A stretch of DNA of 64,000 bases from Cytobacillus oceanisediminis (GTDB lineage Bacteria > Bacillota > Bacilli > Bacillales > Cytobacillaceae): contig NZ_SOEE01000004.1 in the NCBI RefSeq assembly GCF_004366035.1, positions 320,007 to 384,006 of the forward strand, read 5' to 3'. Of the stretch, positions 38,945 to 48,145 are shown one piece after another (the stretch's first letter is position 1; every line of letters starts with the position of its first letter). Both the position numbers and the translations under genes were made by a program. The notes under the pieces were generated by a model. That model did no database searches and was not told the origin of the DNA. It saw nothing but the letters and a program-made list of their open reading frames with translations.

Positions 38945-39985
38945 GTGAGTGATCGTCAAGCAGCTCTTGAAATGGCGTTAAAACAAATAGAAAAGCAATT
39001 TGGTAAAGGTTCTATCATGAAGCTTGGTGAACAGACTGACCGCAAAATTTCCACTGCACCAAGCGGATCCCTTGCCCTTGATGCAGCTCTTGGGGTAGGG
39101 GGCTATCCAAGAGGACGTATTATTGAAATTTATGGACCTGAGAGCTCAGGTAAAACAACTGTAGCCCTGCATGCAATTGCAGAGGTTCAGGCAAGCGGAG
39201 GACAAGCTGCTTTTATCGATGCTGAACATGCTCTAGACCCAGTTTATGCACAAAAGCTTGGTGTAAATATTGACGAGCTTCTACTTTCCCAGCCGGATAC
39301 AGGAGAGCAGGCACTTGAAATTGCAGAAGCACTTGTTCGAAGCGGCGCTGTTGATATTTTAGTAATTGACTCTGTTGCAGCCCTTGTGCCAAAGGCTGAA
39401 ATTGAAGGGGAAATGGGTGATTCCCATGTTGGTTTGCAGGCCCGCCTCATGTCTCAGGCACTTCGTAAACTATCAGGTGCAATCAATAAATCAAAAACCA
39501 TTGCGATTTTCATTAACCAGATCCGTGAGAAAGTCGGAGTTATGTTCGGAAACCCTGAAACTACTCCTGGCGGACGTGCATTGAAATTCTACTCTTCTGT
39601 CCGTCTTGAAGTGCGCCGTGCAGAAACCCTTAAGCAAGGCAATGAAATGGTTGGTAATAAGACAAAGATCAAAGTTGTCAAAAACAAAGTCGCTCCTCCA
39701 TTCAGAGTGGCGGAAGTAGATATCATGTACGGTGAAGGAATCTCTAAGGAAGGCGAAATCATCGATCTTGGCTCTGAGCTGGATATTGTCCAAAAGAGCG
39801 GTTCATGGTACTCATACAACGAAGAGCGCCTTGGCCAAGGCCGTGAAAACGCCAAAGTATTCCTAAAAGAAAACCCTGAAATCCGCCTCACTATCCAAAA
39901 ACAAATCCGTGAACATTATGGACTTGATGAAGATAAAGTAATCAGCGGAGACGAAGAGCAGGAAGAATTCGAGCTGATCGATTAA
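38945..39985 (+). CDS. recA: RecA recombinase
   Basis: 346 residues. Walker A GPESSGKT starts at G64; the conserved [20 protein letters not shown] and the DNA-binding loop region [20 protein letters not shown] are intact. It drives homologous recombination and induces LexA self-cleavage. GTG start at 38945, after AGGAGGAAC. The LexA box and promoter upstream show SOS control. The acidic tail ([11 protein letters not shown]) is normal. Confidence 0.98.
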   Translation: MSDRQAALEMALKQIEKQFGKGSIMKLGEQTDRKISTAPSGSLALDAALGVGGYPRGRIIEIYGPESSGKTTVALHAIAEVQASGGQAAFIDAEHALDPVYAQKLGVNIDELLLSQPDTGEQALEIAEALVRSGAVDILVIDSVAALVPKAEIEGEMGDSHVGLQARLMSQALRKLSGAINKSKTIAIFINQIREKVGVMFGNPETTPGGRALKFYSSVRLEVRRAETLKQGNEMVGNKTKIKVVKNKVAPPFRVAEVDIMYGEGISKEGEIIDLGSELDIVQKSGSWYSYNEERLGQGRENAKVFLKENPEIRLTIQKQIREHYGLDEDKVISGDEEQEEFELID

Positions 39986-39993
39986 TACAAAGG

Positions 39994-40025
39994 AAAAGCA
40001 AAGCCCGGGCGGCTTTGCTTTTCTT
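39994..40025 (+). terminator. recA terminator
   Basis: Perfect 12-bp stem AAAAGCAAAGCC/GGCTTTGCTTTT, loop CGGGC, T-rich tail. Confidence 0.88.
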
Positions 40026-40217
40026 ATAGGTATGGAGTGAATAGCGCAGATTTATTCTGTTCTTTCCCCTGCAAGAATTTTATTTATTAGGCTGCGAAAT
40101 AATAAATTGCTTTTTTAGCACAACGGGAAGAAGGAGTGAAATCCAATTAGCAAAAACAGTGTTTTTTATAGAAAATTTAATTAAGGACTGTAATATTGCT
40201 AAATTTTTATATGGTAC

Positions 40218-40283
40218 GTGTTGAGCGACGAGGAGGCTCGCGGCAGCCCTCGGAAAGCGAGTGCCTTCATCGTAAATCAACAC
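40218..40283. repeat. Partial copy of a Bacillaceae interspersed repeat
   Basis: The segment holds CGAGGAGGCTCGCGG and CGGAAAGCGAGTGCC followed by AAATCAAC, which matches the right half of a common Bacillaceae intergenic repeat. It is bounded by GTGTTGA (40218-40224) and TCAACAC (40277-40283), an inverted 7-bp pair. A related but different partial copy lies at 54256-54365. Confidence 0.6.
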
Positions 40284-40400
40284 CCCTTTTCGGCAGGCTG
40301 CATTAAAGTTAGTATTTTCTAGGCATTTAATGTGTCTAATCAAAAATAATTAAGAGTTCAAACCAATCGAAATATTAAGAAAAGCCCACAGGACAAACCC

Positions 40401-40429
40401 TTGACAATAAAATTCCACAGCTTTACAAT
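40401..40429 (+). promoter_or_regulatory. Strong sigma-A promoter in the recA-rny gap
   Basis: Perfect TTGACA (40401-40406), 17 bases, TACAAT (40424-40429). This gives rny a leader of about 235 bases. The remainder of the 646-base gap after the recA terminator (40026-40671) holds the partial repeat described separately and no convincing gene. Confidence 0.75.
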
Positions 40430-40671
40430 TAAAAATGTATATTTTACATTTTATATGTAAAGAAATTCTTACTGAGTTAGACTTTGTCTGGCTCCAGGCT
40501 CCATTGGCTATTCATACGTTAATATTATGCCAGCCCTCAATGGATGCCCAGTGCTTTTTTAAGATTGAAACGTTTAAAAGCCTTAGTGCTGTATGTTGAA
40601 TTGGACAATGTACATGCCGACACTTTAAAAAACGTAACACAAACAAGTTCATAGCAAGAGGAGGTGAAATG

Positions 40672-42234
40672 ATGGATCTAGTAACAGCAATCATCTCCAT
40701 TTTGCTTGGCCTAATCGTCGGTGCTATTGTTGGCTATTTTGTTCGCAAATCTATTGCTGAAGCAAAAATTGCAGGAGCTAAAAATGCTGCTGAGCAGATT
40801 TTTGAAGACGCAAAGCGAGAAGCTGAGGCTACGAAGAAAGAAGCCCTGCTTGAAGCGAAAGATGAAATTCACAAGCTTCGCACAGATGCGGAAAGTGAAA
40901 TTCGTGATCGAAGAAATGAACTGCAAAAACAAGAAAATCGCTTAATGCAAAAAGAAGAGAACCTTGATCGCAAAGATGAAACGTTAGATAAACGTGAAGC
41001 GCTTTTAGAAAAGAGGGACGATTCTCTTAGCAAAAGACAACAGCATATTGAAGAGATGGAAAGCAAAGTGGACGAGATGATTAAAGAGCAGCAAGCTGAG
41101 CTGGAACGCATCTCAGGCTTGACTCGTGAAGAGGCAAAGTCCATCATTTTAGAGCGCACGGAGCAGGAAGTGGCTCACGATGTCGCTATTATGGTAAAAG
41201 AGAGCGAGACTAGAGCGAAAGAGGACGCAGATAAAAAAGCGAAGGAAATCTTGTCACTGGCTATCCAAAGATGTGCAGCTGATCATGTAGCTGAAACTAC
41301 AGTATCAGTTGTCAACCTGCCAAATGATGAGATGAAAGGGCGCATTATTGGCCGTGAAGGCCGTAATATCCGTACTCTTGAAACTCTGACTGGAATTGAT
41401 CTTATTATCGATGATACGCCGGAAGCGGTTATTTTATCCGGTTTTGATCCGATTCGCCGTGAGACAGCACGCTTAGCTTTAGACAAACTGGTTCAGGACG
41501 GACGCATCCATCCAGCTCGGATTGAGGAAATGGTTGATAAGGCCCGCCGTGAAGTGGATGAACACATCCGCGAAATTGGTGAACAAACCACTTTCGAGGT
41601 TGGTGTTCACGGTCTGCATCCAGATTTAATCAAAATTCTTGGCCGTTTAAAATTCCGTACAAGCTACGGTCAGAATGTGTTAAAGCATTCAATGGAAGTG
41701 GCTCAGCTTTCAGGTTTATTGGCGGCGGAATTAGGACAGGACGAAACATTGGCACGCCGTGCTGGATTGCTTCATGATATTGGAAAAGCAATCGACCATG
41801 AGGTGGAAGGAAGCCATGTTGAAATCGGTGTGGAACTTGCCACTAAGTATAAGGAGCATCCTGTTGTCATCAACAGTATCGCTTCCCACCATGGTGACAC
41901 AGAGCCTACATCGATCATTGCCGTGCTTGTCGCTGCAGCTGATGCTTTATCAGCAGCAAGACCTGGAGCAAGAAGAGAGACTCTTGAGAATTATATTCGA
42001 CGTCTGGAGAAGCTTGAAGAGATTTCAGAATCCTATGATGGCGTTGAAAAATCATTTGCCATTCAGGCAGGACGCGAAATTCGCATTATGGTTAAGCCTG
42101 AACAAATTGATGACCTTGAAGCTCATCGTTTGGCAAGGGATATCCGTAAGAAGATTGAAGAGGAACTTGATTATCCAGGCCACATCAAGGTCACGGTTAT
42201 CCGTGAAACGAGGGCCGTTGAATATGCAAAATAA
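40672..42234 (+). CDS. rny: Ribonuclease Y
   Basis: 520 residues. One N-terminal membrane helix (about 4-24), a long charged coiled coil (30-200), a KH domain ([15 protein letters not shown] from 223) and an HD domain with HD at 368-369 ([12 protein letters not shown]). It is the main membrane-bound endonuclease that starts mRNA decay. Two ATG codons are adjacent; the second (40672) is seven bases after GGAGG and gives the B. subtilis length. Confidence 0.97.
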   Translation: MDLVTAIISILLGLIVGAIVGYFVRKSIAEAKIAGAKNAAEQIFEDAKREAEATKKEALLEAKDEIHKLRTDAESEIRDRRNELQKQENRLMQKEENLDRKDETLDKREALLEKRDDSLSKRQQHIEEMESKVDEMIKEQQAELERISGLTREEAKSIILERTEQEVAHDVAIMVKESETRAKEDADKKAKEILSLAIQRCAADHVAETTVSVVNLPNDEMKGRIIGREGRNIRTLETLTGIDLIIDDTPEAVILSGFDPIRRETARLALDKLVQDGRIHPARIEEMVDKARREVDEHIREIGEQTTFEVGVHGLHPDLIKILGRLKFRTSYGQNVLKHSMEVAQLSGLLAAELGQDETLARRAGLLHDIGKAIDHEVEGSHVEIGVELATKYKEHPVVINSIASHHGDTEPTSIIAVLVAAADALSAARPGARRETLENYIRRLEKLEEISESYDGVEKSFAIQAGREIRIMVKPEQIDDLEAHRLARDIRKKIEEELDYPGHIKVTVIRETRAVEYAK

Positions 42235-42260
42235 AGCGATGCACATGCATCGCTTTTTTC
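42233..42260 (+). terminator. rny terminator
   Basis: Ten-bp stem AAAGCGATGC/GCATCGCTTT with loop ACAT and T run, overlapping the rny stop. Confidence 0.87.
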
Positions 42261-42362
42261 TTTTTCGGGGTGTGCTTTATTTTGATGCAGGAAACTATGT
42301 TAAACTAATAATAAAGACTGGAAAAGCATACATATATCTTTAAAAACAGAAAGGGATATGAC

Positions 42363-43160
42363 ATGAATATATTGTTTGTCGGAGATGTAGTGGGATCCCA
42401 GGGGCGGGATATGATCACTGAATATGTACCGAAGCTAAAAGAAAAATACCGCCCGCATATCACGATTATCAATGGGGAAAATGCAGCGGGAGGAAAGGGA
42501 ATTACGGAAAAGATATACCGGGGATTCCTGGAGGCCGGTGCTCAGGCGGTAACTCTCGGAAATCATACGTGGGATAACCGGGAGATTTTTGAATTCATTG
42601 ACCGCGCTAAATATATGGTTCGTCCGGCCAATTTTCCATCAAATAATCCTGGCAAAGGCATGGTGTTTTTAAAATTCAATACAGAGGAAGTAGCGGTTAT
42701 CAGCCTTCAGGGCAGGACTTTTATGAATACAAGTGATTGTCCTTTCCAAAAGGCGGATGAACTGATAAAGGAAGCCCGTGAAAGGACTCCATTCATTTTT
42801 GTTGATTTTCATGCGGAAGCAACAAGTGAAAAACAGGCAATGGGCTGGTATTTGGATGGAAAAGTATCAGCAGTCGTGGGTACGCATACGCATGTGCAGA
42901 CAGCCGATAACCGTATTTTGCCTGGAGGTACTGCTTTTATGTCTGATGTGGGAATGACAGGCCCTTATGACGGAATCCTTGGTGTTGAAAAAGAAGCTGT
43001 GATCAAAAGGTTTTTGACTGGGCTGCCGGTTCGATTTGAGGTTCCGAAAGAAGGCAGGACTCAATTAAGTGCAGCGTTCATTGAGCTAAGTCCAAAAACG
43101 GGGCTGGCAAAAAAAATTGACCGGATCTTGATTAACGATGACCACCCTTTTTATACGTAA
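42363..43160 (+). CDS. ymdB: YmdB, metallophosphodiesterase
   Basis: 265 residues. Metal-binding motifs in order: FVGDVVGSQGRD, NGENAAGG, LGNHTWDN and VGTHTHVQTAD. B. subtilis YmdB is a 2',3'-cyclic-nucleotide phosphodiesterase needed for biofilm and nanotube formation. AAAGGGATATGAC precedes the ATG. rny-ymdB-spoVS order is conserved in endospore formers. Confidence 0.94.
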   Translation: MNILFVGDVVGSQGRDMITEYVPKLKEKYRPHITIINGENAAGGKGITEKIYRGFLEAGAQAVTLGNHTWDNREIFEFIDRAKYMVRPANFPSNNPGKGMVFLKFNTEEVAVISLQGRTFMNTSDCPFQKADELIKEARERTPFIFVDFHAEATSEKQAMGWYLDGKVSAVVGTHTHVQTADNRILPGGTAFMSDVGMTGPYDGILGVEKEAVIKRFLTGLPVRFEVPKEGRTQLSAAFIELSPKTGLAKKIDRILINDDHPFYT

Positions 43161-43168
43161 ACAAATAA

Positions 43169-43209
43169 AAAACTGCATTCGGATGACCGAATGCAGTTTT
43201 AGTTTTTTT
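43169..43209 (+). terminator. ymdB terminator
   Basis: Stem AAAACTGCATTCGG/CCGAATGCAGTTTT with loop ATGA, followed by T-rich sequence. Confidence 0.88.
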
Positions 43210-43439
43210 CAGAAAAATCAGCTTGAAACCCTGCTTTTTTTGTCCAAGCCGGAATATGTGAATTCCAAGCTGAATATAGTAGCAATGGAATGATATATAG
43301 ACCTGGTGCTAAATTCCATCAAAGCAGTATGACGTGAACGGAAAGTAATTGCCTCTCTGAAGGCATTCGGCCTTTGCAGAAGGGGAATCAGCGCTTTGAG
43401 TAATGCATACAGGAGGGGTAAAACGAGGAGGAGCTAGGA

Positions 43440-43700
43440 ATGGAAATATTAAAAGTTTCAGCAAAATCTAATCCTAATTCTGTAGCTGGTGCGCTTGCCG
43501 GAGTTCTTCGCGAAAGAGGAAATGCGGAAATCCAGGCAATTGGTGCGGGTGCATTGAACCAGGCTGTTAAGGCAGTAGCGATCGCAAGAGGATTCGTAGC
43601 GCCTAGCGGAGTGGATTTAATTTGTATCCCTGCATTCACGGATATTCTGATTGACGGCGAAGAGCGGACTGCCATTAAGCTGATTGTGGAGCCGCGTTAG
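43440..43700 (+). CDS. spoVS: Stage V sporulation protein S
   Basis: 86 residues, the conserved SpoVS/Alba-like family (EILKVSAKSNPNSVAGALAGVLRE). It is required for septum-to-coat progression in sporulation; its molecular role is unclear. GGAGGAGC precedes the ATG. A sigma-H promoter is expected from B. subtilis, but I could not point to a convincing one in the 230 bases upstream. Confidence 0.97.
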   Translation: MEILKVSAKSNPNSVAGALAGVLRERGNAEIQAIGAGALNQAVKAVAIARGFVAPSGVDLICIPAFTDILIDGEERTAIKLIVEPR

Positions 43701-43778
43701 CCAAAAGCTTCAGAACGGGAAATCATCCATTGTCATATGCATAAGTCAGCAAAATATAAATTCGTTAAGAAATATTAA

Positions 43779-43816
43779 AACCTGTTTGCATCATAGGCAA
43801 ACAGGTTCTTTTTTTA
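43779..43816 (+). terminator. spoVS terminator
   Basis: Eleven-bp stem AACCTGTTTGC/GCAAACAGGTT and seven T. Confidence 0.9.
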
Positions 43817-43854
43817 ATAAGATGTAGCTATACAGAAAAAGGGAGGAAGACAGT

Positions 43855-44778
43855 GTGAAAATATTTGATGCGCATTGTGATGTCCTATATAAAATATTTA
43901 TGGACAGAAAGGTTGACTTTAAAAACTCAGGCAGTCTTCAGGTAAATCTGGAAGGTCTGCAGGCTTCCCGTTTCAAAGTTCAGTGCTTTGCCATATATGT
44001 TCCTGAATCTGTACATCCGGAAATGAAGTTCAACGCAGCCCTCTATATGGCCGATCTGTTTTACGACAAAGTGCTTAAGCCCAGCCCGCAATTAAAGCTC
44101 ATTAGAAGCAGCCGGGACATCGACCTGCTGCAGGATGATGAAATAGGGGCAGTGCTGACATTGGAAGGATGTGATGCAGTTGGCTGCGATCTGCTTAAAT
44201 TGAAGACGCTTCTCAGGCTGGGGGTGTCTTCAGTAGGACTGACCTGGAATTATGCAAATTGTGCTGCTGATGGAGTGCTTGAAGAAAGGGGGGCAGGGCT
44301 TTCTTCGTTTGGCAAACAAGTAGTTTATGAATTAAATGCCAGCAAAGCATGGTGCGATGTATCCCATCTATCTGAACGCGGGTTCTGGGATGTGATGGAA
44401 TGGGCAGACTATCCTTTTGCTTCTCACTCGAACTGCTATTCGCTGTGCCCGAATCCCCGTAATTTATCAAACGAACAGATTGAAGCCCTGATTGACCGGG
44501 ACAGTGTGATGGGCATTACATTTGTGACGGAGTTTTTATCTGGAAAACAATCAGCCACAATTACTGATATCCTAAGACATCTTGAACATGTTTGTTCACT
44601 AGGAGGAGAAAATCATGTAGGCTTTGGTTCGGATTTTGACGGCACAGATGGAAGAGTTACAGGTTTGGAGGATGCAAGAAAATACGATAGCCTGATAAAT
44701 GAACTAACAAAATATTATTCTGATATACAAGCTGAAAATTTTCTATTTCGGAATTTTTATAGCAGATTTCCAAGGTGA
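43855..44778 (+). CDS. Membrane dipeptidase (M19 family)
   Basis: 307 residues of the renal-dipeptidase family: FDAHCDVLYK (HxD metal ligands), LEGCDAVG, the central His in CDVSHLSERG and in FASHSNC, and GFGSDFDG. Two zinc ions are expected. It probably hydrolyses dipeptides, including L-D types from cell-wall turnover. It is soluble here despite the family name. Start is GTG at 43855 behind GGGAGGAAG. Neighbours give no further clue. Confidence 0.88.
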   Translation: MKIFDAHCDVLYKIFMDRKVDFKNSGSLQVNLEGLQASRFKVQCFAIYVPESVHPEMKFNAALYMADLFYDKVLKPSPQLKLIRSSRDIDLLQDDEIGAVLTLEGCDAVGCDLLKLKTLLRLGVSSVGLTWNYANCAADGVLEERGAGLSSFGKQVVYELNASKAWCDVSHLSERGFWDVMEWADYPFASHSNCYSLCPNPRNLSNEQIEALIDRDSVMGITFVTEFLSGKQSATITDILRHLEHVCSLGGENHVGFGSDFDGTDGRVTGLEDARKYDSLINELTKYYSDIQAENFLFRNFYSRFPR

Positions 44779-44935
44779 AAATGGTGAAAAAACTGTATAT
44801 CAAGGGATATGAGAGACCTATTAATTCCAAAATAAAATGATCTTTTTAGTATTTTTCAAAAAATAAAAAAATATTCATCTTTTAGCCAATAAATATTCAG
44901 AAAGGGTTGCTTTTTTAGACGCATAGGTCTAGAAT

Positions 44936-44949
44936 TGAAAGCGTTTAGT
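44936..44949 (+). promoter_or_regulatory. cre-like (CcpA) site upstream of korA
   Basis: TGAAAGCGTTTAGT fits the cre consensus TGWNANCGNTNWCA except for its last two bases. It lies 129 bases before korA. Carbon catabolite control of a 2-oxoacid oxidoreductase would make sense, but this is inferred from sequence only. Confidence 0.35.
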
Positions 44950-45077
44950 ACCCATCCATCTTCCCAAAATATAGCCTTAAAGGCATGTTGAATGACCGGA
45001 TTACTGGACAAGTACTACACTTATATTAAATAAACGTTTTTACATAATTTCTTAACGTATCTAAAGGGGTGTAAGAC

Positions 45078-46814
45078 ATGATCAATCAACTTTCATGGAA
45101 AGTTGGAGGACAGCAAGGGGAAGGTATTGAAAGTACCGGGGAGATTTTCTCCATTGCGCTAAATCGTTTAGGCTACTACCTGTACGGTTACCGCCACTTT
45201 TCATCACGTATTAAGGGCGGGCACACGAATAACAAGATTCGCGTCAGCACGTCACAAATTCGTTCTATTTCGGACGATTTAGATATTCTGGTAGCTTTTG
45301 ACCAGGAAACAATCGATTTAAACTACAAAGAACTTCACGATAAAGGGATCATGATTGCAGATGCAAAGTTTGATCCTAAACAGCCAGAAGATACGAATGC
45401 AGCTTTGTATGCAGTCCCTTTTACAGAGATTGCTACAGAGCTTGGAACATCCCTGATGAAAAACATGGTTGCTGTTGGAGCGACATGTGCAGTTCTAAAT
45501 TTAGATATTAAAGTATTTGAAGAAGTAGTTCAAGAGATTTTTGGGCGAAAAGGGCAGCAGGTTGTCGATAAGAACATGGAAGCCATTCAGGCTGGCTTTG
45601 ATTTCATGAAAGAAAAGCTTAGTGATGACGTGGAATTAATGGAGCTTGAAAAGGCTGACGGACTGAAGCGTTTATTCATGATCGGAAACGATGCAATCGC
45701 TCTTGGTGCACTTGCAGGCGGATGCCGCTTCATGGCTGCTTATCCAATCACACCTGCATCCGAAATCATGGAATATCTGATTAAAAAGCTTCCGGCGCTT
45801 GGCGGATCTGTCATCCAGACAGAAGATGAAATTGCCGCAGTTACTATGGCAATAGGTGCGAACTACGCAGGTGTCCGCTCACTTACAGCATCTGCTGGCC
45901 CTGGGCTTTCCCTTAAAATGGAGGCGATCGGCCTTTCAGGAATTACTGAAACACCGCTGGTTATCGTTGATACACAGCGTGGCGGCCCTTCTACAGGACT
46001 TCCGACAAAGCAGGAGCAATCAGACTTAATGGCAATGATTTACGGAACTCATGGCGAAATTCCAAAAATCGTGCTTGCTCCAAGTACGGTACAGGAAGCA
46101 TTCTATGATACGGCTGAAGCTTTCAACCTTGCGGAAGAATATCAGTGCCCGGTTATTGTTCTCTCAGACCTGCAGCTTTCTCTTGGAAAGCAGACAGTGG
46201 AGCCGCTTGATTTCAGCAAAGTTGAAATCCGCCGAGGAAAGCTTGTTACAGAAGAACTTCCTGAAATTGAAAACAAAGGCTACTTCAAACGCTTTGAAGT
46301 TACAGAAGATGGAGTTTCACCTCGTGTGATCCCTGGTATGAAGAACGGAATTCACCATGTGACCGGTGTGGAACATGATGAAACTGGAAAACCTTCAGAA
46401 TCAGCTGCAAACCGGAATGCTCAAATGGATAAGCGTTTCCGCAAGATTGAAAATATTAAATTCAATACACCTGTTCACAAGCATGCTCCTCATGAAGAAG
46501 CAGACTTGCTGATTGTCGGCTTCAACTCAACACGCGGTGCAATTGAGGAAGCAATGAGCAGGCTTGAACAGGACGGTATTAAAGTAAATCATGCACAAGT
46601 TCGCCTGATTCATCCTTTCCCAACTGATGATTTATTGCCGCTTGTGAAGTCAGCTAAGAAAATTGCTGTAGTAGAAAACAACGCTACAGGACAATTAGCG
46701 AACATCATGAAGATGAACGTCGGACATGCTGAGAAAGTACATAAGCTATTAAAGTACGACGGAAATCCATTCTTGCCGCATGAAATTCACACAAAATGCA
46801 AGGAGTTGTTCTAA
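45078..46814 (+). CDS. korA: 2-oxoacid:ferredoxin oxidoreductase, alpha (gamma-alpha fusion) subunit
   Basis: 578 residues. The N-terminal gamma-type domain (KVGGQQGEGIESTGEIFS, to about 190) is fused to an alpha domain (AAYPITPASEIMEYL near 225) with a C-terminal transketolase-like segment. With KorB it oxidatively decarboxylates a 2-oxoacid, most likely 2-oxoglutarate, and reduces ferredoxin. AAGGGGTGTAAG precedes the ATG. The korB start directly follows the stop. Substrate choice between pyruvate and 2-oxoglutarate cannot be proved from sequence. Confidence 0.92.
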   Translation: MINQLSWKVGGQQGEGIESTGEIFSIALNRLGYYLYGYRHFSSRIKGGHTNNKIRVSTSQIRSISDDLDILVAFDQETIDLNYKELHDKGIMIADAKFDPKQPEDTNAALYAVPFTEIATELGTSLMKNMVAVGATCAVLNLDIKVFEEVVQEIFGRKGQQVVDKNMEAIQAGFDFMKEKLSDDVELMELEKADGLKRLFMIGNDAIALGALAGGCRFMAAYPITPASEIMEYLIKKLPALGGSVIQTEDEIAAVTMAIGANYAGVRSLTASAGPGLSLKMEAIGLSGITETPLVIVDTQRGGPSTGLPTKQEQSDLMAMIYGTHGEIPKIVLAPSTVQEAFYDTAEAFNLAEEYQCPVIVLSDLQLSLGKQTVEPLDFSKVEIRRGKLVTEELPEIENKGYFKRFEVTEDGVSPRVIPGMKNGIHHVTGVEHDETGKPSESAANRNAQMDKRFRKIENIKFNTPVHKHAPHEEADLLIVGFNSTRGAIEEAMSRLEQDGIKVNHAQVRLIHPFPTDDLLPLVKSAKKIAVVENNATGQLANIMKMNVGHAEKVHKLLKYDGNPFLPHEIHTKCKELF

Positions 46815-47681
46815 ATGGCCACATTTAAAGATTTTCGCAATAATGTAAAACCAAACTGGTGCCCAGGCTGTGGAGACTTCTCCGTGCAGGCTGCGATTCA
46901 GCGTGCGGCAGCAAATGTTGGTTTAGAGCCTGAGAACTTAGCTGTAGTATCAGGCATCGGATGCTCCGGACGTATTTCCGGCTACATCAATTCATACGGT
47001 TTCCACGGCATTCATGGGCGTTCACTGCCAATCGCCCAGGGTGTGAAAATGGCTAACCGGGATTTAACAGTTATCGCATCCGGCGGTGACGGAGATGGAT
47101 TCGCGATCGGTATGGGCCATACGATCCATGCGATCCGCCGTAATGTGAACATCACTTATATCGTAATGGATAACCAAATCTATGGTTTAACAAAAGGACA
47201 GACTTCACCGCGTTCTGCGGCTGGCTTCAAAACCAAGTCTACTCCACAAGGTTCTATTGAGCAGGCGATTTCTCCAATGGAAATGGCATTAACTGCCGGT
47301 GCGACTTTCGTGGCACAAAGCTTCTCAACTGACCTTAAAGATCTGACTGCGTTAATCGAAGCAGGCATTAAGCATGATGGCTTCTCTTTAATTAACGTGT
47401 TCAGCCCATGTGTTACATATAATAAAGTAAACACATATGACTGGTTTAAAGAAAACCTGACAAAGCTTAGCGATGTGGAAGGCTATGACAATTCAAGCCG
47501 TGAAATGGCCATGCAGACTCTTATGAAGCACAGTGGCCTAGTAACTGGCTTAATCTATCAGGACACAGAGCGCAAGTCATATCAGGAATTGCTTTCAGGT
47601 TACTCTGAATCACCTTTATCACAAGCGGATCTTGAACTAGATCAAGCTCACTTTGATAAACTTGCAGCTGAATTTATGTAA
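46815..47681 (+). CDS. korB: 2-oxoacid:ferredoxin oxidoreductase, beta (TPP-binding) subunit
   Basis: 288 residues. CPGCGDF contains the cysteines of the iron-sulfur site, GIGCSGRISGY is also conserved, and GDGDGFAIGMGHTIHAIRRN is the thiamine diphosphate motif. It is the catalytic partner of KorA, encoded without a gap. korAB next to miaB is common in Bacillaceae. Oxygen sensitivity of the cluster fits the FNR-type box downstream only by analogy. Confidence 0.93.
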   Translation: MATFKDFRNNVKPNWCPGCGDFSVQAAIQRAAANVGLEPENLAVVSGIGCSGRISGYINSYGFHGIHGRSLPIAQGVKMANRDLTVIASGGDGDGFAIGMGHTIHAIRRNVNITYIVMDNQIYGLTKGQTSPRSAAGFKTKSTPQGSIEQAISPMEMALTAGATFVAQSFSTDLKDLTALIEAGIKHDGFSLINVFSPCVTYNKVNTYDWFKENLTKLSDVEGYDNSSREMAMQTLMKHSGLVTGLIYQDTERKSYQELLSGYSESPLSQADLELDQAHFDKLAAEFM

Positions 47682-47685
47682 TAGA

Positions 47686-47717
47686 AAGAAGCCCGGGGCT
47701 CCCGGGCTTCTTTTTTT
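47686..47717 (+). terminator. korAB terminator
   Basis: Twelve-bp stem AAGAAGCCCGGG/CCCGGGCTTCTT with loop GCT, then T. Confidence 0.9.
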
Positions 47718-47893
47718 GACGGAGATATGGCTATTGTGAATTTGGCAAATAAAACGTTAAAACTGGGGAAATGAAAGCAGAATTTGAGTAAACATATCAG
47801 GAAAATAAGGAAAGTTTAGAAGAATCCGGGGAAACAATTTGCATAATGGAGAAAGCATTCACCAAAGGCGAAGCTTAAGGAGATTGTATATAA

Positions 47894-47936
47894 TGTGACA
47901 CTTATCACACAAAAAATATTAAATTTAGTCTAGTAT
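47894..47936 (+). promoter_or_regulatory. FNR-type box with matching -10 element
   Basis: TGTGA-CACTTA-TCACA (47894-47909) is a perfect FNR/CRP-type palindrome. A -10-like TAGTAT lies at 47931-47936. A transcript starting at 47943 would place the box centre at -41.5, the class II activating position. The message would run into miaB-ricA. It is the main content of the 464-base gap after korB, with a second promoter at 48019. Confidence 0.55.
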
Positions 47937-48018
47937 TAGTGATTGTGCAGGATTAAAACTATACCAGAACGTACATACAAGTAATAGCTGCTGATAAGAG
48001 GCTGAGTGCTGTTTTCTA

Positions 48019-48047
48019 TTGTTTTAACTATAAGAAAGCCTTATACT
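48019..48047 (+). promoter_or_regulatory. Sigma-A-type promoter of miaB-ricA
   Basis: TTGTTT (48019-48024), 17 bases, TATACT (48042-48047), about 98 bases before miaB. Confidence 0.55.
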
Positions 48048-48145
48048 ATAATAATGTGCACATATATAAAATGCACACACATAATAGCTGAAAATTGAGT
48101 TTAAATGATAGATGCTGCTCAGGAGGAAGAGAAAGGGGATACATG

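Noticed and set aside
41759..42343. A 194-codon + strand frame overlapping the end of rny
   Set aside because: It runs through the rny HD domain in another frame and across the rny terminator; the composition (Leu/Ser/Arg-rich) is that of a shadow frame.
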